Assembly: GCA_963170055.1 (NCBI GenBank)
Contig: CAUJGJ010000135.1
Coordinates: 672,001 to 736,000 of the forward strand
Source: Halisarca cf. caerulea
Lineage: Eukaryota; Porifera; Demospongiae; Chondrillida; Halisarcidae
Length of the DNA stretch: 64,000 nt
Reading direction: 5' to 3'
Below, in pieces: positions 15,661 through 41,127 of this stretch (position 1 is the stretch's first letter; each line of letters begins with the position of its first letter). The translations under genes and the position numbers were made by a program. The notes under the pieces are model-generated. The model saw only the letters and a list, made by a program, of their open reading frames with translations, was not told the origin of the DNA and searched no databases.

Positions 15661-15984
15661 CGTTTCCACATGCAGTACTAAAATAGCAAGTGTGATTCTT
15701 GGTTATGCAATATTTTCCTTGCAATCACATACAATAGCATATACATGTACCTATGAAGCTAGGGAACAAGCCCTAGCCATGTAATATATAAACATTGTGT
15801 AATAGCCATGCAAATTCCATCATTTAAGTCTAAGTGGACATCACTATCCGGTGAAATCGGTCATTCATTCACATAATATACAGGCAGGTACGCATAGTGA
15901 TCGAGGACAATCACATACATATATACACTACTGCACAAAAAGATATACTTACCCACTCATGCTGCTACTTGTTGTCCATTTTTA

Positions 15985-16215
<231 letters not shown>

Positions 16216-16671
16216 GCACACCAATGTTGTGGCCATTACAGGGGTAGTGTAATCAACTTCAATTATCTGAGTATTACAACAGTCTAATTACCATTACCAA
16301 TACAGATCTCCACTAAGGTGCCCAATTACCATTGCAACTGCATTTTTACAATTATCATTACAAGCACTAATTACAAATATGTTTCTGGATGCGTTCAAAA
16401 ATTACTACACCTTACGGAGATTTCATATTTGTAGTGACATTTTGCCACTTCAACAAGTCACTGTACCATTGTAGCACATGAATTAGCCTCAAACTAACCA
16501 AAATCTACCTTCTTAGGGGAAGAAAATATTGATTGCCGATTTATGAAGTACTTGAGTATTAAAAATAGTACAAAGGGTATGTTGTTGGAAATTAATCTAT
16601 TGAAGATGAATTACAAATACACAAATCAGACACAAGGCTTTACAAGCAATATGAATATTTACCATTATAAG

Positions 16672-18155
16672 TCAACCAACCAACAAAACTTGAATGTCCA
16701 TTACATTAGTACCTGTGAGTCCTGTGTTGATGAAGCACTCTTTATATCTCTCAAAGAAATGATAAGAGTCATTGTTCTCTAAAGCTGTTTGGATATCCTG
16801 ATAGTTCCACTTCATGGCATTCACACCAGACACGTGAGCACCAGCAACATCAGTAGGACCATCTTGGCCATCTGTTCCGAGACTACAAAAATGGACACTC
16901 GTCCATGCAGGATTTTGAGGCTGACACTGATGTAACAATTTGTGAAGCTTTGCAGAGAAACCCAAGACCAACTCCTGATTTCTTCCCCCTTTACCAGATC
17001 CCTTTAATGTAACAGTTGTTTCTCCTGCTCCAATTATACAGACAGGTAACAAAACATTTGAGAGAAAAGGTGCAAGCTCACTATTATAATTCATTGCATC
17101 CTCCAAAAGCTGTGACACACTAGGATCACTATTCATGCAGCCATCACAGGCTAAAGACTTAACAAGCAGTTGAAAAGCTAAAGCTGCGTACATGCTTCCC
17201 ACTGTACGTGCCTCACCAACAATGCCACAAGACAATATCAGAGTGTTGTATCCAAGTAACTTTGCCTGATGGGATGCTGCTAATGCTGCAATTTTGTTAT
17301 CGCCTACTAATATATTTTGTACATCAGTAGTACAAGCTGGCAATTGAGGGTAGGGCTTGTGAAGGAAAGTCAACACAGAGGAAGATAGTTTGTCTCTTAA
17401 TTTGTACTTCTCAATAATGGACAAGACATCACTTTGAAGGTTGTCACACTTTACAGCAACAGTTGGTCCACTTGCAATGAGGTGTAAAGGGCTGTCGATT
17501 ATGTCAGACAAGATTAATGCCATTACCTAATGGAATGACGAATAGAGTCAAATAGGGAGCATGAAATTGAATGCATACAAGCACTGGTTTACAATAGGAC
17601 CACTGAGTGCCTCAATAACATATACCGCATACTTCAATATCATGTGTGCAGGCTATTTCAGATACAACAAATTAAGTTTGATCATAGATCCTGACCACAG
17701 CACAAGACATGCATAATATAAATGGTATCAAAATGTAATAGAAGACTGAAAGCATGTACATATCCACTACCTGGGCTGGAAATGCCATTTTAGCCAGTTT
17801 TCCTCCCTTGACCTGTGATAAGACAATGCGGCATTTATTCAGCTCTTGGATAGTAGCTCCTGCTCCTGCAACTGTCTTGGTCAAGTAAATCAAATCTTCA
17901 AGAGAAATTCCTTCAGCAGGGTGGCACAATAAAGCAGACCCTCCACCTGAAATCAGAACAATCACCAAATGACTGTTATCACTTGCTTGAACTTGCTCAA
18001 CAATTGCCTTGGTATTCTCCACGGAGTTACGATCTGGCAAGTTATCTCTTCCACCTTCACAAATCCTTGGAGTTGACAATATAGGTGTAGAGTTAGAAAA
18101 TGTTTTTGTCATTGTGAGCGTGTTTTAATACATGTGTATACATGTGTGTATGTAC

Positions 18156-18186
<31 letters not shown>

Positions 18187-20035
18187 TGTGGGGTTGAGCA
18201 GTAGAATCTCTATGTAACAAACAATCTGGGAACTGAAAGACAGTTTTTATACGGAGGTTTAGAGGATACTTATTTGCATACCTATCTGGATCCACAAAAG
18301 CAGTCAAGTTTATAGAGATTTAAGCTATTAGGGGAGTTTGTTCCAATATGAAGTTCCACTGTATAAAGTGATCTAATTATAGTTACCGTTCTAGTCTGGC
18401 CTGCTAGTGAATCTTTTCACATACCTGACTGGATAGTGAGATACTCTTTGATAGTCACTTTCTTCATATGATGAAGCATAAGGAACACTCATAACTCCTC
18501 TAACAATATGAGGATCAAGAACACTTTTGACTCCTTTGAGCATCTCTAGTACTGCTTTTCCAAACCCTACAACTAATAAAAAAGAACCATGCACTCTATT
18601 CATCCACAAAATACAGTGAAACCTACGTATCTAATCTGACAGCTCTCTATCTCAACATTCTCTCTAATCTGACCATCTTATGAGGTACAGTCACCATATT
18701 AAAGTATGGTAAGAGGCACACCATAATCAGACAACCTCCTAATCTGACAATATTCTCAGGTCCCACTGAGTGTTGAATTGGAGAGGTTTCATAGGATAAA
18801 TGTCGGATTAGATTGATTTCACTTTTCGCTAAAAATTGTTAATATTGTTGATACTAAGTACTGCAATCAGTAACAACGTGATATGAGCTATATACACTGA
18901 CTAATTCATGGTGGCACAACATTACAGAATAAACATTGATAAAATTAAGTATCTATCAAGTAACTGCTGTTACACTAAATCTGGTCCTGCCAAGTGTTCC
19001 GGCTTGGGTGCTTTTCGAATAGAAATTCTAACAGCTGAGGTGTTAGGGTTTAGTATTGACAGATTCCCACCTGGACCTGTTTTCATAACTGGAGGACATT
19101 TTTCATGAAAGTCAAAATATAAAATTTAACAGTAATTTATTGCCTTCCCTTCATAATATTGGGCTACTGTGATACAGTGGAATCAATAGAAGGGTTGGCA
19201 GGGTTGATGAATTATGCAACATGCTGCTCAGATTGCTGTGACTCTTAGCACACAGCATTATAACCGTATCTCATCATCGTCTATGATCTCATCTATATGT
19301 AGGCATAAAAATGGTTCGCTGTGAATTTTGGTCCTATGGTCTGGTGGGACCAAAATTTTCAGCAAAATTTGGTCCTAGGACCAATTTTGGGTATATAGGA
19401 CAAAATTGTAGTGATAGACCTATTACAATATCAGTTGGATTAGGGAGATCTAGAATGCTAATGATAGAAGCTAGAAGTAACAATAAAAGGTAAAAAGGTA
19501 ATTCTCAATATTTAGACAGGATACCCCTTCGGCCCTTGGCTGGTGATCACACAAATGGCAATTTTATACACACAAACAACAAATAAACAATCAGATGTAA
19601 CAATTATGTTCAATTTGAATTGAATTGAATTGAATTTGCTAGCTATAGTTGATGTTCTTCTTTTTTGCTTTTTGCTTTTGTTGGTAGGGTGTAGGGGGAA
19701 AATGCGAAAAAGGCTACTTCTGCTGGGGATAGACCTTTATACGAGCCTTTAATACCTTAACCTAGCCTCAGAATCAATCACCTACTCCACCAACTATGCC
19801 ACAGACACCCCCATGGTTCTATAGTACCATAGGTGTACTTACCAACAACATTGCGGTGAATTTTGTAACATTTTTGGCCCGCTTTGAGGAGGCCTTTCTC
19901 TTTATCAAAATGCAAGACGTCTTTAACGAGCTTAGAAGGCGAAACGGAAGCAAGAGAGGCTTGATAAATTGACTTAATTGAATCCCCATGGTGGACCATG
20001 GATACCCTTCTACTGTCGTCGGAACACATCTCCAT
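16672..20035 (-). CDS. GLYCTK: D-glycerate 2-kinase (glycerate kinase), four exons
   Basis: Exons: 20035-19843, 18572-18425, 18065-17771, 17526-16672; phases 1, 2, 0 agree and total 1491 nt, 496 aa (human 523). The enzyme phosphorylates D-glycerate in serine and fructose breakdown, and is cytosolic or mitochondrial. Visible hallmarks: VVGFGKAVLEM near residue 68, EGGRDNLPDRNS near 117, the glycine loop LISGGGSALL near 151-160, TIQELNKCRIVLSQVKGGKLA, LILSDIIDSPLHLIASGPT, and the C-terminal MOFRL domain with GTDGQDGPTDVAGA near 429 and the ending NTGLTGTNVMD. All glycine-rich segments are intact. Start choice: ATG at 20035 or 20029; upstream in-frame sequence lies in a MITE-like repeat and is excluded. 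No strong targeting peptide is seen. Confidence 0.92.
18154..18190. repeat. (CG)n(TG)n tract
   Basis: Alternating CG then TG dinucleotides, a Z-DNA-prone run in GLYCTK intron 2. Confidence 0.9.
18199..18362. mobile_element. CAGTAGAATCTC/GTTCCACTG MITE copy
   Basis: Ends 'gcagtagaatctct' and 'gaagttccactgtata' are inverted. 'aggggagtttgtt' inside matches in reverse the 'aaactcccct' of the 7934-8101 copy. Lies in GLYCTK intron 2. Confidence 0.5.
18612..18797. mobile_element. CAGTGAAACCT repeat copy
   Basis: Begins TACAGTGAAACCTACG and ends GGAGAGGTTTCAT, with repeated 'taatctgac' words inside. A related family member in GLYCTK intron 1. Confidence 0.45.
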
Positions 20036-20097
20036 CCTTGAACATCGTAAGAGCACTGGCGCAGCTCGACTGCAGATACGTAGTTTGGCCATAAAGG

Positions 20098-20192
20098 GGC
20101 TATTGGTCTGGCGTAGCCGACCCTTTCCGCCATATATAAATGGGCGGGATAAGGCTTTCTTCCGCCCATTTATATGGCGGAACTTGAAGGGT
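20098..20192. mobile_element. TGGTCTGGCGTAGCC MITE next to the GLYCTK start
   Basis: 'ggtctggcgtagccgaccc' and 'gaagggtcg', together with the inner 'gccatatataaatgggcgg' / 'cgcccatttatatggcgg', form a hairpin-like unit. The same ends occur at 34547-34613 and 14597. It sits about 65 bp upstream of the GLYCTK start codon. Confidence 0.6.
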
Positions 20193-22047
20193 CGTCCCAA
20201 TGTCAGCATAGATACTCCAGATAGTATGCACTCACCCGGATTCGAGTATCTTTGTATGGGGCGTCTTTTGTGTAAAAAGTATGAAAAAACTAGGATGCAT
20301 ATAAATATTTCCTACATGATGACCATCTGAGTGGATAGGAAAATGAATGCAATTAATGCATACACATAGTATTAAAATTATGATGATTTATGGCGATGTA
20401 AAAATAATAACAATTTACAATAAGGAGTTGTGGTTTACAATTGTAATTACAATAATAAGTATTGTGGATGTATATATCAATCAATCAATCAATCAATCAT
20501 TATTAAGATGCACTGTGCCAAATGGGTAGGAACTAGGACACAGTGTGGTCCTATGTAGCACTATACATACATACATACTCATATATGTTTAGAAGATTAC
20601 ATATGTAGTGAAAATAGCATATACTACAGATACAGGATAAAACTCGATAGTTAGCCGGCATTTGACAAAAGCAATGCTGTCTTGCATTCATGCATTATTG
20701 CTTGTGGACCCTCCTTGACTGACTGCAACAGAAACTGGCACTGGGTGCCACCCCACCTTTCACACCTAATTGACCAATACATCCACATCTATACTATTCA
20801 TCTGAATCTATATACACTACGTCTGGATTTATACACTACATCTGGATCTATATTATTTATGTGGATTTTAAATTCAGACCAGTTTTCTAGTATCTATAGA
20901 TGTATTGAGCAAATGCATAATATTATTTTGCTTTCATGTGATATCATGTGATTATGTATAATGAGGTTATCTGCATATCAGAGAGGAAGTGATGTAAGTT
21001 TTACTACTCAATCAAGATCTCAAGAGTCACTGTGACACAAGTAACAGTACTAGTAGTAGCGAGCACATGTTCCTAGGATCTGAATAATAGAGCGATCATT
21101 TTTTTAACTGTTGAGCCTTTAGCATATGCTGTTACAGAGGTAGTTTATAAATGTCAAGATGAAGGGAGACCTTCTTCTTCAATGAACTCTCAAAGTAGCC
21201 AAAATTCAGCTGCCAGAAAAGAAACCCTTCTGCCATCAAGTATCTTGAAGTAGAACACATGAAAGGACTGTATTGGCATGATTATTAGTATAATTGTAAT
21301 GTAGGAATGGAATGAACTGTGAATATCCATCAATTCCACCGTGAACAAACAATGCCATTTAACTTGTTAACTTGTGATTCCTATCGATATACCAGGCATC
21401 ATTTGGACGAGGACCACTATAAACTCTACACTGGATGCCTTTATGTCTTCTGTCTGCTACTCACTCTGGGTCAATATGATGAATACTGGCATGTACTACG
21501 CAATGGTGTGGTAATTAGCATCCTTTCTGCATAAGATGGACTTTAACCGTGACCTCTCCATCATTAGGATGATTTTGTTTAATGGATGCAATGGCGAAAT
21601 CCGGTTGGTTATTATCCATATTGGAGAATTTGGGTACCACCATAGATTACTTACTCACCCAACTTAGTCCTTGCAAAATGTCTTTCTACTTATTCCACGC
21701 ATTTCTGCTATCTTGATCCTGGTAAAACCCATGGAATGATTTACTTTTGTTAAATCCAACTCAATACCTGGCCTACCAGTAAACACAATAGTGGCCATCC
21801 TTCACTTGACTCAGGAAGTTCTGCCATTTTCACTGTAGGAGTGTGTGCTCACTGTGTACTGGCACTTGAGTGTCATAGTGACTCTAGATCTCTTGCTCAA
21901 GTAGTAACACTTACATGAAGTACGCTCTACCTTGCAGATGGCCTTCTAAGTTGTCACATGACATTCATGTAATAGTTTCATATTGCCACACATGCATGCA
22001 TTGCTAAACACCTAAATGTTATAGATCCGCATATGTCCAGAAGTGTA

Positions 22048-22255
22048 GTAGGGTAAAGTGGGGTAACTTGGAATAGGGCCTGTATCTTTTGCTATGATTA
22101 AAGCTGCTCATGCAGGCGTACTTTCCACTGCTAAGCGCCCAATTCACAGGGACATCACTGACCAAACATTTTATCCGTAACTCTGTTGACACTGACTTTA
22201 CTCAGTCAGCTGTTCCAAGTTACCAACCTGTTCCAAGTTACCCCACCTTATCCTA
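22048..22255. mobile_element. MITE with GGGGTAACTTGGAA ends
   Basis: Starts 'agggtaaagtggggtaacttgga' and ends 'tccaagttaccccaccttatcct', inverted ends of about 23 bp around about 160 bp. The interior matches the repeat in FAM228 intron 1. Confidence 0.65.
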
Positions 22256-22879
22256 TAGATCTGGCTGTACAGTATAGATTTAGCTGTATCTGGATGTATA
22301 GGAGTATATATCCAGATGTATAGAATTTGAGTATCTATGGTATTACATTCTCATCCACAATTCTTATGTATCCTAGTTTTTACAATAGAATCTGATACTC
22401 TAGCCCCCCACAAAGGGCGCCCCATAGTAAATACCGCCAACTCGTTGGGGACTAGTCTATGTGAGACTATAGGTCTATTGTTGAGACCACCTATCGAAGA
22501 AAAACACTCGTGAACTGCATATTCTAGACGCCTAAAATTTAAAAAACCTAGATTACATTTCCAGACTAAGAGCCTATAGGCTACTAACTATGAATAGATT
22601 TGCACCCCAGGCATTTAGTAAGAAACCCAATGGAAAAATGTCTGGTATGCCATGTTGTTGGTCACTCCTTCGATCCTACATCAGAGCCACAAGATTGTTT
22701 TAGATAAAGCCTATTAGATCACGGGAAGTAGAAAGTTAGAAAGACAGCTATTCTTGTATTTGTATTGATCTAGTTGAAGGGAGAATTAAGTAATCGCTGA
22801 TTGTTGTCTTGATATCGGGAGACCCGAACTGTCTAGTTCCTAGACAGTATTTAGTCATTGTATTTGTGGATTCTCGGAA

Positions 22880-36563
<13,684 letters not shown>

Positions 36564-36747
36564 TTTTCTTCTTGTATTTACTTGTGTACTTGCATCACTT
36601 ATGCATCAATTATTGCAGATTATATTTTTTTTTATTCAAATCATCAGTATATTGTACATAGTAGTGATATATACTCAAGGGTCTTAATTATAATAATATA
36701 TTATTCACACTAGTGCTATTCATAATATTATACCACCCATATTATAT

Positions 36748-36750
<3 letters not shown>

Positions 36751-36798
<48 letters not shown>
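36751..36798. repeat. (AT)n microsatellite
   Basis: About 24 TA units, 190 bp after the RhoGEF/GAP stop codon. Confidence 0.97.
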
Positions 36799-36802
<4 letters not shown>

Positions 36803-37298
36803 TATGACATTGTATTATATAATCTGTATATATGTTTAATATACGTGATACAATATAGGGATATAGTATATATATTATATATTTATATATAGGGAATGTA
36901 TCGATCTACATAAGATATGCATGTACGCATGCAGGATGATATAGATACATATTATGCACGTGTGTGCCATTGCAAAAAGACTCCAAAACAAGGTACCGGT
37001 ATATATGTTAATGCTGTATATAGCTAGGGATATATGCGAAATATATATATGTAAATTTGTGACACATGCATTCATACATGGTGTACATACTATTATAATT
37101 CTAAAATGATTTCTATACTATTATACATAACATAACGTATGATGTAATTGCATGGTACGTATATGTTGTGCAATTAAGGTGCATGCATATAAAATAAAAT
37201 ATTTGACCACCATACACTATGATAATGCAATAATGTATCTGTAAATTTTGCGATTTTCCTAACATGCTCCATATAAGGATACTGTAGAGGCTCATTCC

Positions 37299-37535
37299 CA
37301 CGTCGTAGGATCTTAAAATGGGAATTTAGCAGCAGCTGAAGAAGGCTGCCTGGGTGCCGAAACGTTCTGTTATCAATCATTTCTGCCACGTAAATCTGCT
37401 CACAAGTTCCCATTTGAAGATCCTACGACGTGGCAATGAACCTCTAGTCCAGCAGCTGAAGAAGGCCGCCTGGGCCAAAACGTTCTGTTATTAATCATTT
37501 CTACCACGTAAATCTGCTCACAAATTCCCATTTGA
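37299..37535. repeat. Tandem Penelope-type terminal repeat with hammerhead-like cores
   Basis: Two copies of a roughly 115 bp unit start at 37330 and 37450: CAGCAGCTGAAGAAGGC...ACGTTCTGTTA...CCACGTAAATCTGCTCACAA. Each has CTGAAGA, a GC-rich hairpin and then GAAAC (37359, copy 1) or AAAAC (copy 2), the order of a hammerhead core CUGANGA-stem II-GAAA. Inverted 'cacgtcgtaggat' / 'atcctacgacgtg' bracket copy 1. Such motifs are known in Penelope-like elements. No clear stem I was found. Confidence 0.5.
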
Positions 37536-38199
37536 AGATGCTCCATATACATGCATTGCATGTGGTATATCGTAGCTTAAACATGCATGTCTGCAAGATC
37601 TGTCCCTGATCATGAACTCACCTCTACAGATGACATTGTATACTTCCTGGAACTATAATATTGTCTTCCATTATCATGGTAACTTAGGGATATCCATGGG
37701 TGATATTCTGGCTATGAACCCCCCCCCCCCCCCCCTATTACAGCTAATGTCCTTATAATTGGATGATATAACTTTTATTATATGCCTTTAATGCTATAAT
37801 ATTATTGTTATACTTGTTTTTCCAGTTGTAGGACTATTGTTTAGCATGTATGTCTACAATTATCGATACTCAACAATTCTTTCCTCAAAATAATCAATAG
37901 TACAACATTTTACCCATCACAGGCTTTTCAGGCAATACAAAAATCAAACTTCATTATAATTGGCTAGTGCTAATTATATAGCTACCTGTTGGCCTACAAA
38001 ATACGGGTGGGGTAACAGATGTACAGTATATGCATGTATACGTATATGTTCACATGTCTTTGATCAGGATTTCCCACACTAGGCTGAGGGGGTACCGCTC
38101 ATCCAGGTTGTAACTCAATCCTGCTTCTCCGGATGTATGTGAATGCTTTCCGTGCATGATTCTCCCACCTCTCCTTGTTAACCAATAGTCCTACAACTG

Positions 38200-39610
38200 G
38201 AAAAGTATACAACCAACATCTTTGTGCTCTCTAAAGAAGGTTCATGCAGAGGCTCTCGATGCTATCGGTGAAAGGCTGGAATAATGTGACAATCCTCTGG
38301 ACACAGCCCTCTCATTCCCATGATAAAGGATTTGCTTAGACTATGCTTTACCTCTACCTATTTCATGTGGAACAATGAGTTCTATGAACAGACTGATGGA
38401 GCAGCTATGGGCAACCCACTGTCTCCCATGCATTGTAGCAAACATCTATATGGAATTCTTTGAGGAGATGACCATACGAAAATCAGTGGTGAAATTACCC
38501 ATAATTTGTCTACATTATGTGGACGACACCTTTGTCATTTGGAATGGAAGCAAGGAAGAGTTGGACACTTGCATGCACGTACCACCTCAACTCTTTATGA
38601 CCCAGCATGCAGTTTACCATGGACATGGAAAGTGATAGTTGCCTGCTATTCTTGGATGTCCTAGTCAGGAAATAGAACCATTAATTGACGGCTTCTGTTT
38701 ATATGAAGAAGATCCACACAGACAGATACATCCACTTCACATCTGTCCACCACCCTGGAGTCAAACTTGGTGTTATAAACTGCCTAGCTAAGAGAGCACA
38801 AAGAGTATGCACATCCAATGATGAACTAGGAAAGGAAAAGAATCACTTGAAAGCGTTTAAGCATTTAAGAAGAATGGTTACCCTGAGTTCACTGTACGAG
38901 CATTCACACCAAGCAGAAAAGTCAGAGAAGAGAAAGAGAGGAGATGCATGGGGGAGGAAGGAAGTTACACCACTTAATTTGTATCTTACATCAAAGGACT
39001 GTCTGAGGGACTATATCTGTAAACAGAAAGGAATGAGGACTGTGTTTAAACATTTCAACACTCTGAGGCAACAACTGATGCATGTCAAAAGCAGACACAA
39101 GAATGGAGACAAAGGAATAGTCTACCAAATTCATTGTTTGACAAGACTTACATTGGGAAGACAGGGAGACCCTTCAGTGTGAGGATGAAGCTACCCAAAG
39201 AGCAGTGGTGACAGGAGACATGAAGAATGCCAATGCCATACACAGTGGACGAGAGGGTCATCTGATCAATTAGATTAATGCTAGGATCTTGGACAGGGAG
39301 CAGAACTGGTACAGGAGAAAGATCAAAGAGGACTGTCCGAGGGACGAGAGTCTGTACATCAGACACAGGAACTTTAATCTTGCATGACTCGGGGTTTGCC
39401 CTGATCCCCTTGTTGTACCATCTAACATGACCTGCCCTGATCCCCTTGTACCATCTAACTGACTCTAACATTTGATCTATTTTCCTTGGTTACTGTCATC
39501 AGTCATTTGAATTATAAATTTAGGTTACTCTTTCATTTAAACATTTTACAGTTACTCAGTTATATATAGTCTTTTCAATTATTGTACCTGAAGAAGCCCA
39601 AGTGGGCAAA
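38200..39610 (+). pseudogene. Degenerate Penelope-like retroelement (RT plus GIY-YIG)
   Basis: Frames broken by shifts and stops code for Penelope-type reverse transcriptase. About 38336-38430: CFTSTYFMWNNEFYEQTDGA followed by AMGNPLSP. After a +1 shift comes IVANIYMEFFEEM, then the catalytic YVDDTFVIW (38516-38542). A further segment near 38690 reads KKIHTDRYIHFTS, and around 39120-39180 a GIY-YIG-like end appears (YQIHC, then IGKTGRPFSV in another frame). The 3' end at 39588 has CTGAAGAAGCCCAAGTGGGC followed by AAAAC, a mutated hammerhead-like core. The element is inactive. Confidence 0.7.
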
Positions 39611-41127
39611 ACATACATTGAATAATTTTGATGTACTGTAAAAGATGATTGACGTTCTTTATCTGTCCAGATTGAGGAAGTATTTTTACAAATTTAATCT
39701 TCCACTTTTAGTTTAATAGTAGAAGAGCAACAGAAAGTAGACAAGACCCTATAGCTAGAGTTAAATGGCTATATCTCTAAAAATTGATCAATCATTTCTC
39801 CCAACCTAGGTCCTACATTACATATTCCCTCGTAATCTAGAACTATATACCAATCCCACAGTATAGTTTACAATGCTATTCTTATATAAGGTGCAGATAT
39901 GTACATATGATTTATAAAAAAGTTTATAATAGATGAATGGGGTAATTTGGAACACGATGGTATATAATTTATATATTATATGGAACAGGGCCTGCAACTT
40001 TTGTGCATGCATGGTATATAACCCATGGCCAGTCATCCTGGCCACTTCATGGACAATTAATGCAGACTATAAATATTTATATTGGATCTATGTAGCTTAA
40101 ATTGTAGGTGACACTGCATGCTTTCAGCCTGACTGTATTATTATGTTCTAAATTCTACGTATAAGACTATAACTTTTAGGATACCATAAACATTATATTA
40201 TGATTGTAGAAAAATAATTATTGAACACTCTGGAATATGCAGCCTCTCTACAAGACACATGTATCCCCCAAATATTAATTTCAATCCCCTAGCTATTTTT
40301 CCACGCAATATACATTTTGAACCCCCAAATTAACTGAAGTACATGCCCATTATTTGGAGATTCCATGCACTGTAGATCTGCATGAATGATCATGATTATC
40401 AGAAATTCTTCTGATCAAGATACTATACATGCACATGCAGTACTAAAGCAAGTCAAGTGGAGCTTGGAAACTATAGCGCATGTTAAGCAGAAATATGTCT
40501 TGTGTGTGCTCTTCTTAACGAGTCAACTGCATATTCATATTGGCAGTAACAAAATAAATGATATTGCTGATAACAAAATAGTAACATTGTCTACCTTGAG
40601 AACACACTGCAACTACTAAGCTACGTACATATTCGCAAAAGTATGCCTAGCTAATCACAAAGTTACAAAGCATGTCTATCTTCTAACCATGTATAATAGA
40701 ATATATACTAGTGATGTGATGGACATCCAGGTCTTTGGTGATACGTACTGTAAGCAAAACAACAGAAGCAAATGATCAACATTTCAATCACAAAAAGAAT
40801 CATTCTAAAGCTCATTGCAATGCTACAACACAGCAACCAATGCTGCTAATAATCACAAATACAAGTACATGTAAGATTATTTTACGGGAAACAGTGCATA
40901 CCAGGAACCCTAACACCATAATGTCAATCTATCAATTCTACCCTACCAACCCCTTCTCCCCAAAAAGTATGTGCATAACAATGTATTGCTAACACACTTA
41001 TGGCAATAATTGGCACTGTCACCAGCTTAAGAGTGAAGATAGTAGTTGGAACACAACTGAGATTATTTCCCTTCTACTGTATTGTAAAACTCACTAGAAA
41101 ACATGGCTAAAACAAGGGACTTACAGT

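Larger units (their letters stand above)
20036..22879. other. Intergenic region between GLYCTK and RhoGEF/GAP starts
   Basis: GLYCTK (minus) and the RhoGEF/GAP (plus) diverge from this region. No supported gene seen. It contains the MITE at 20098, an (ATCA)n run at 20475-20500, and a GGGGTAACTTGGA repeat at 22040-22260. Exon-like scraps at 20961-20993 and 21137-21255 could not be linked to any family. Confidence 0.45.
36564..41127. other. Intergenic region between the convergent RhoGEF/GAP and ERM genes
   Basis: Both flanking genes end here. It is AT-rich, with an (AT)n run at 36751-36798, a 17-base C run at 37719-37735, a tandem Penelope-type terminal repeat at 37299-37535 and a degenerate Penelope-like element at about 38200-39610. 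From 39700 to 41127 I see nothing beyond AT-rich sequence. Confidence 0.5.

Noticed and set aside
20961..21255. Exon-like pieces (MRLSAYQRGSD before GTAAGT, and EVVYKCQDEGRPSSS... to a stop)
   Set aside because: Splice sites look plausible, but neither piece matches a known protein and they cannot be joined in a supported frame to a larger gene.
21319..21534. Plus-strand 71 aa frame
   Set aside because: Isolated, no motif, and AT-rich composition like the surroundings.
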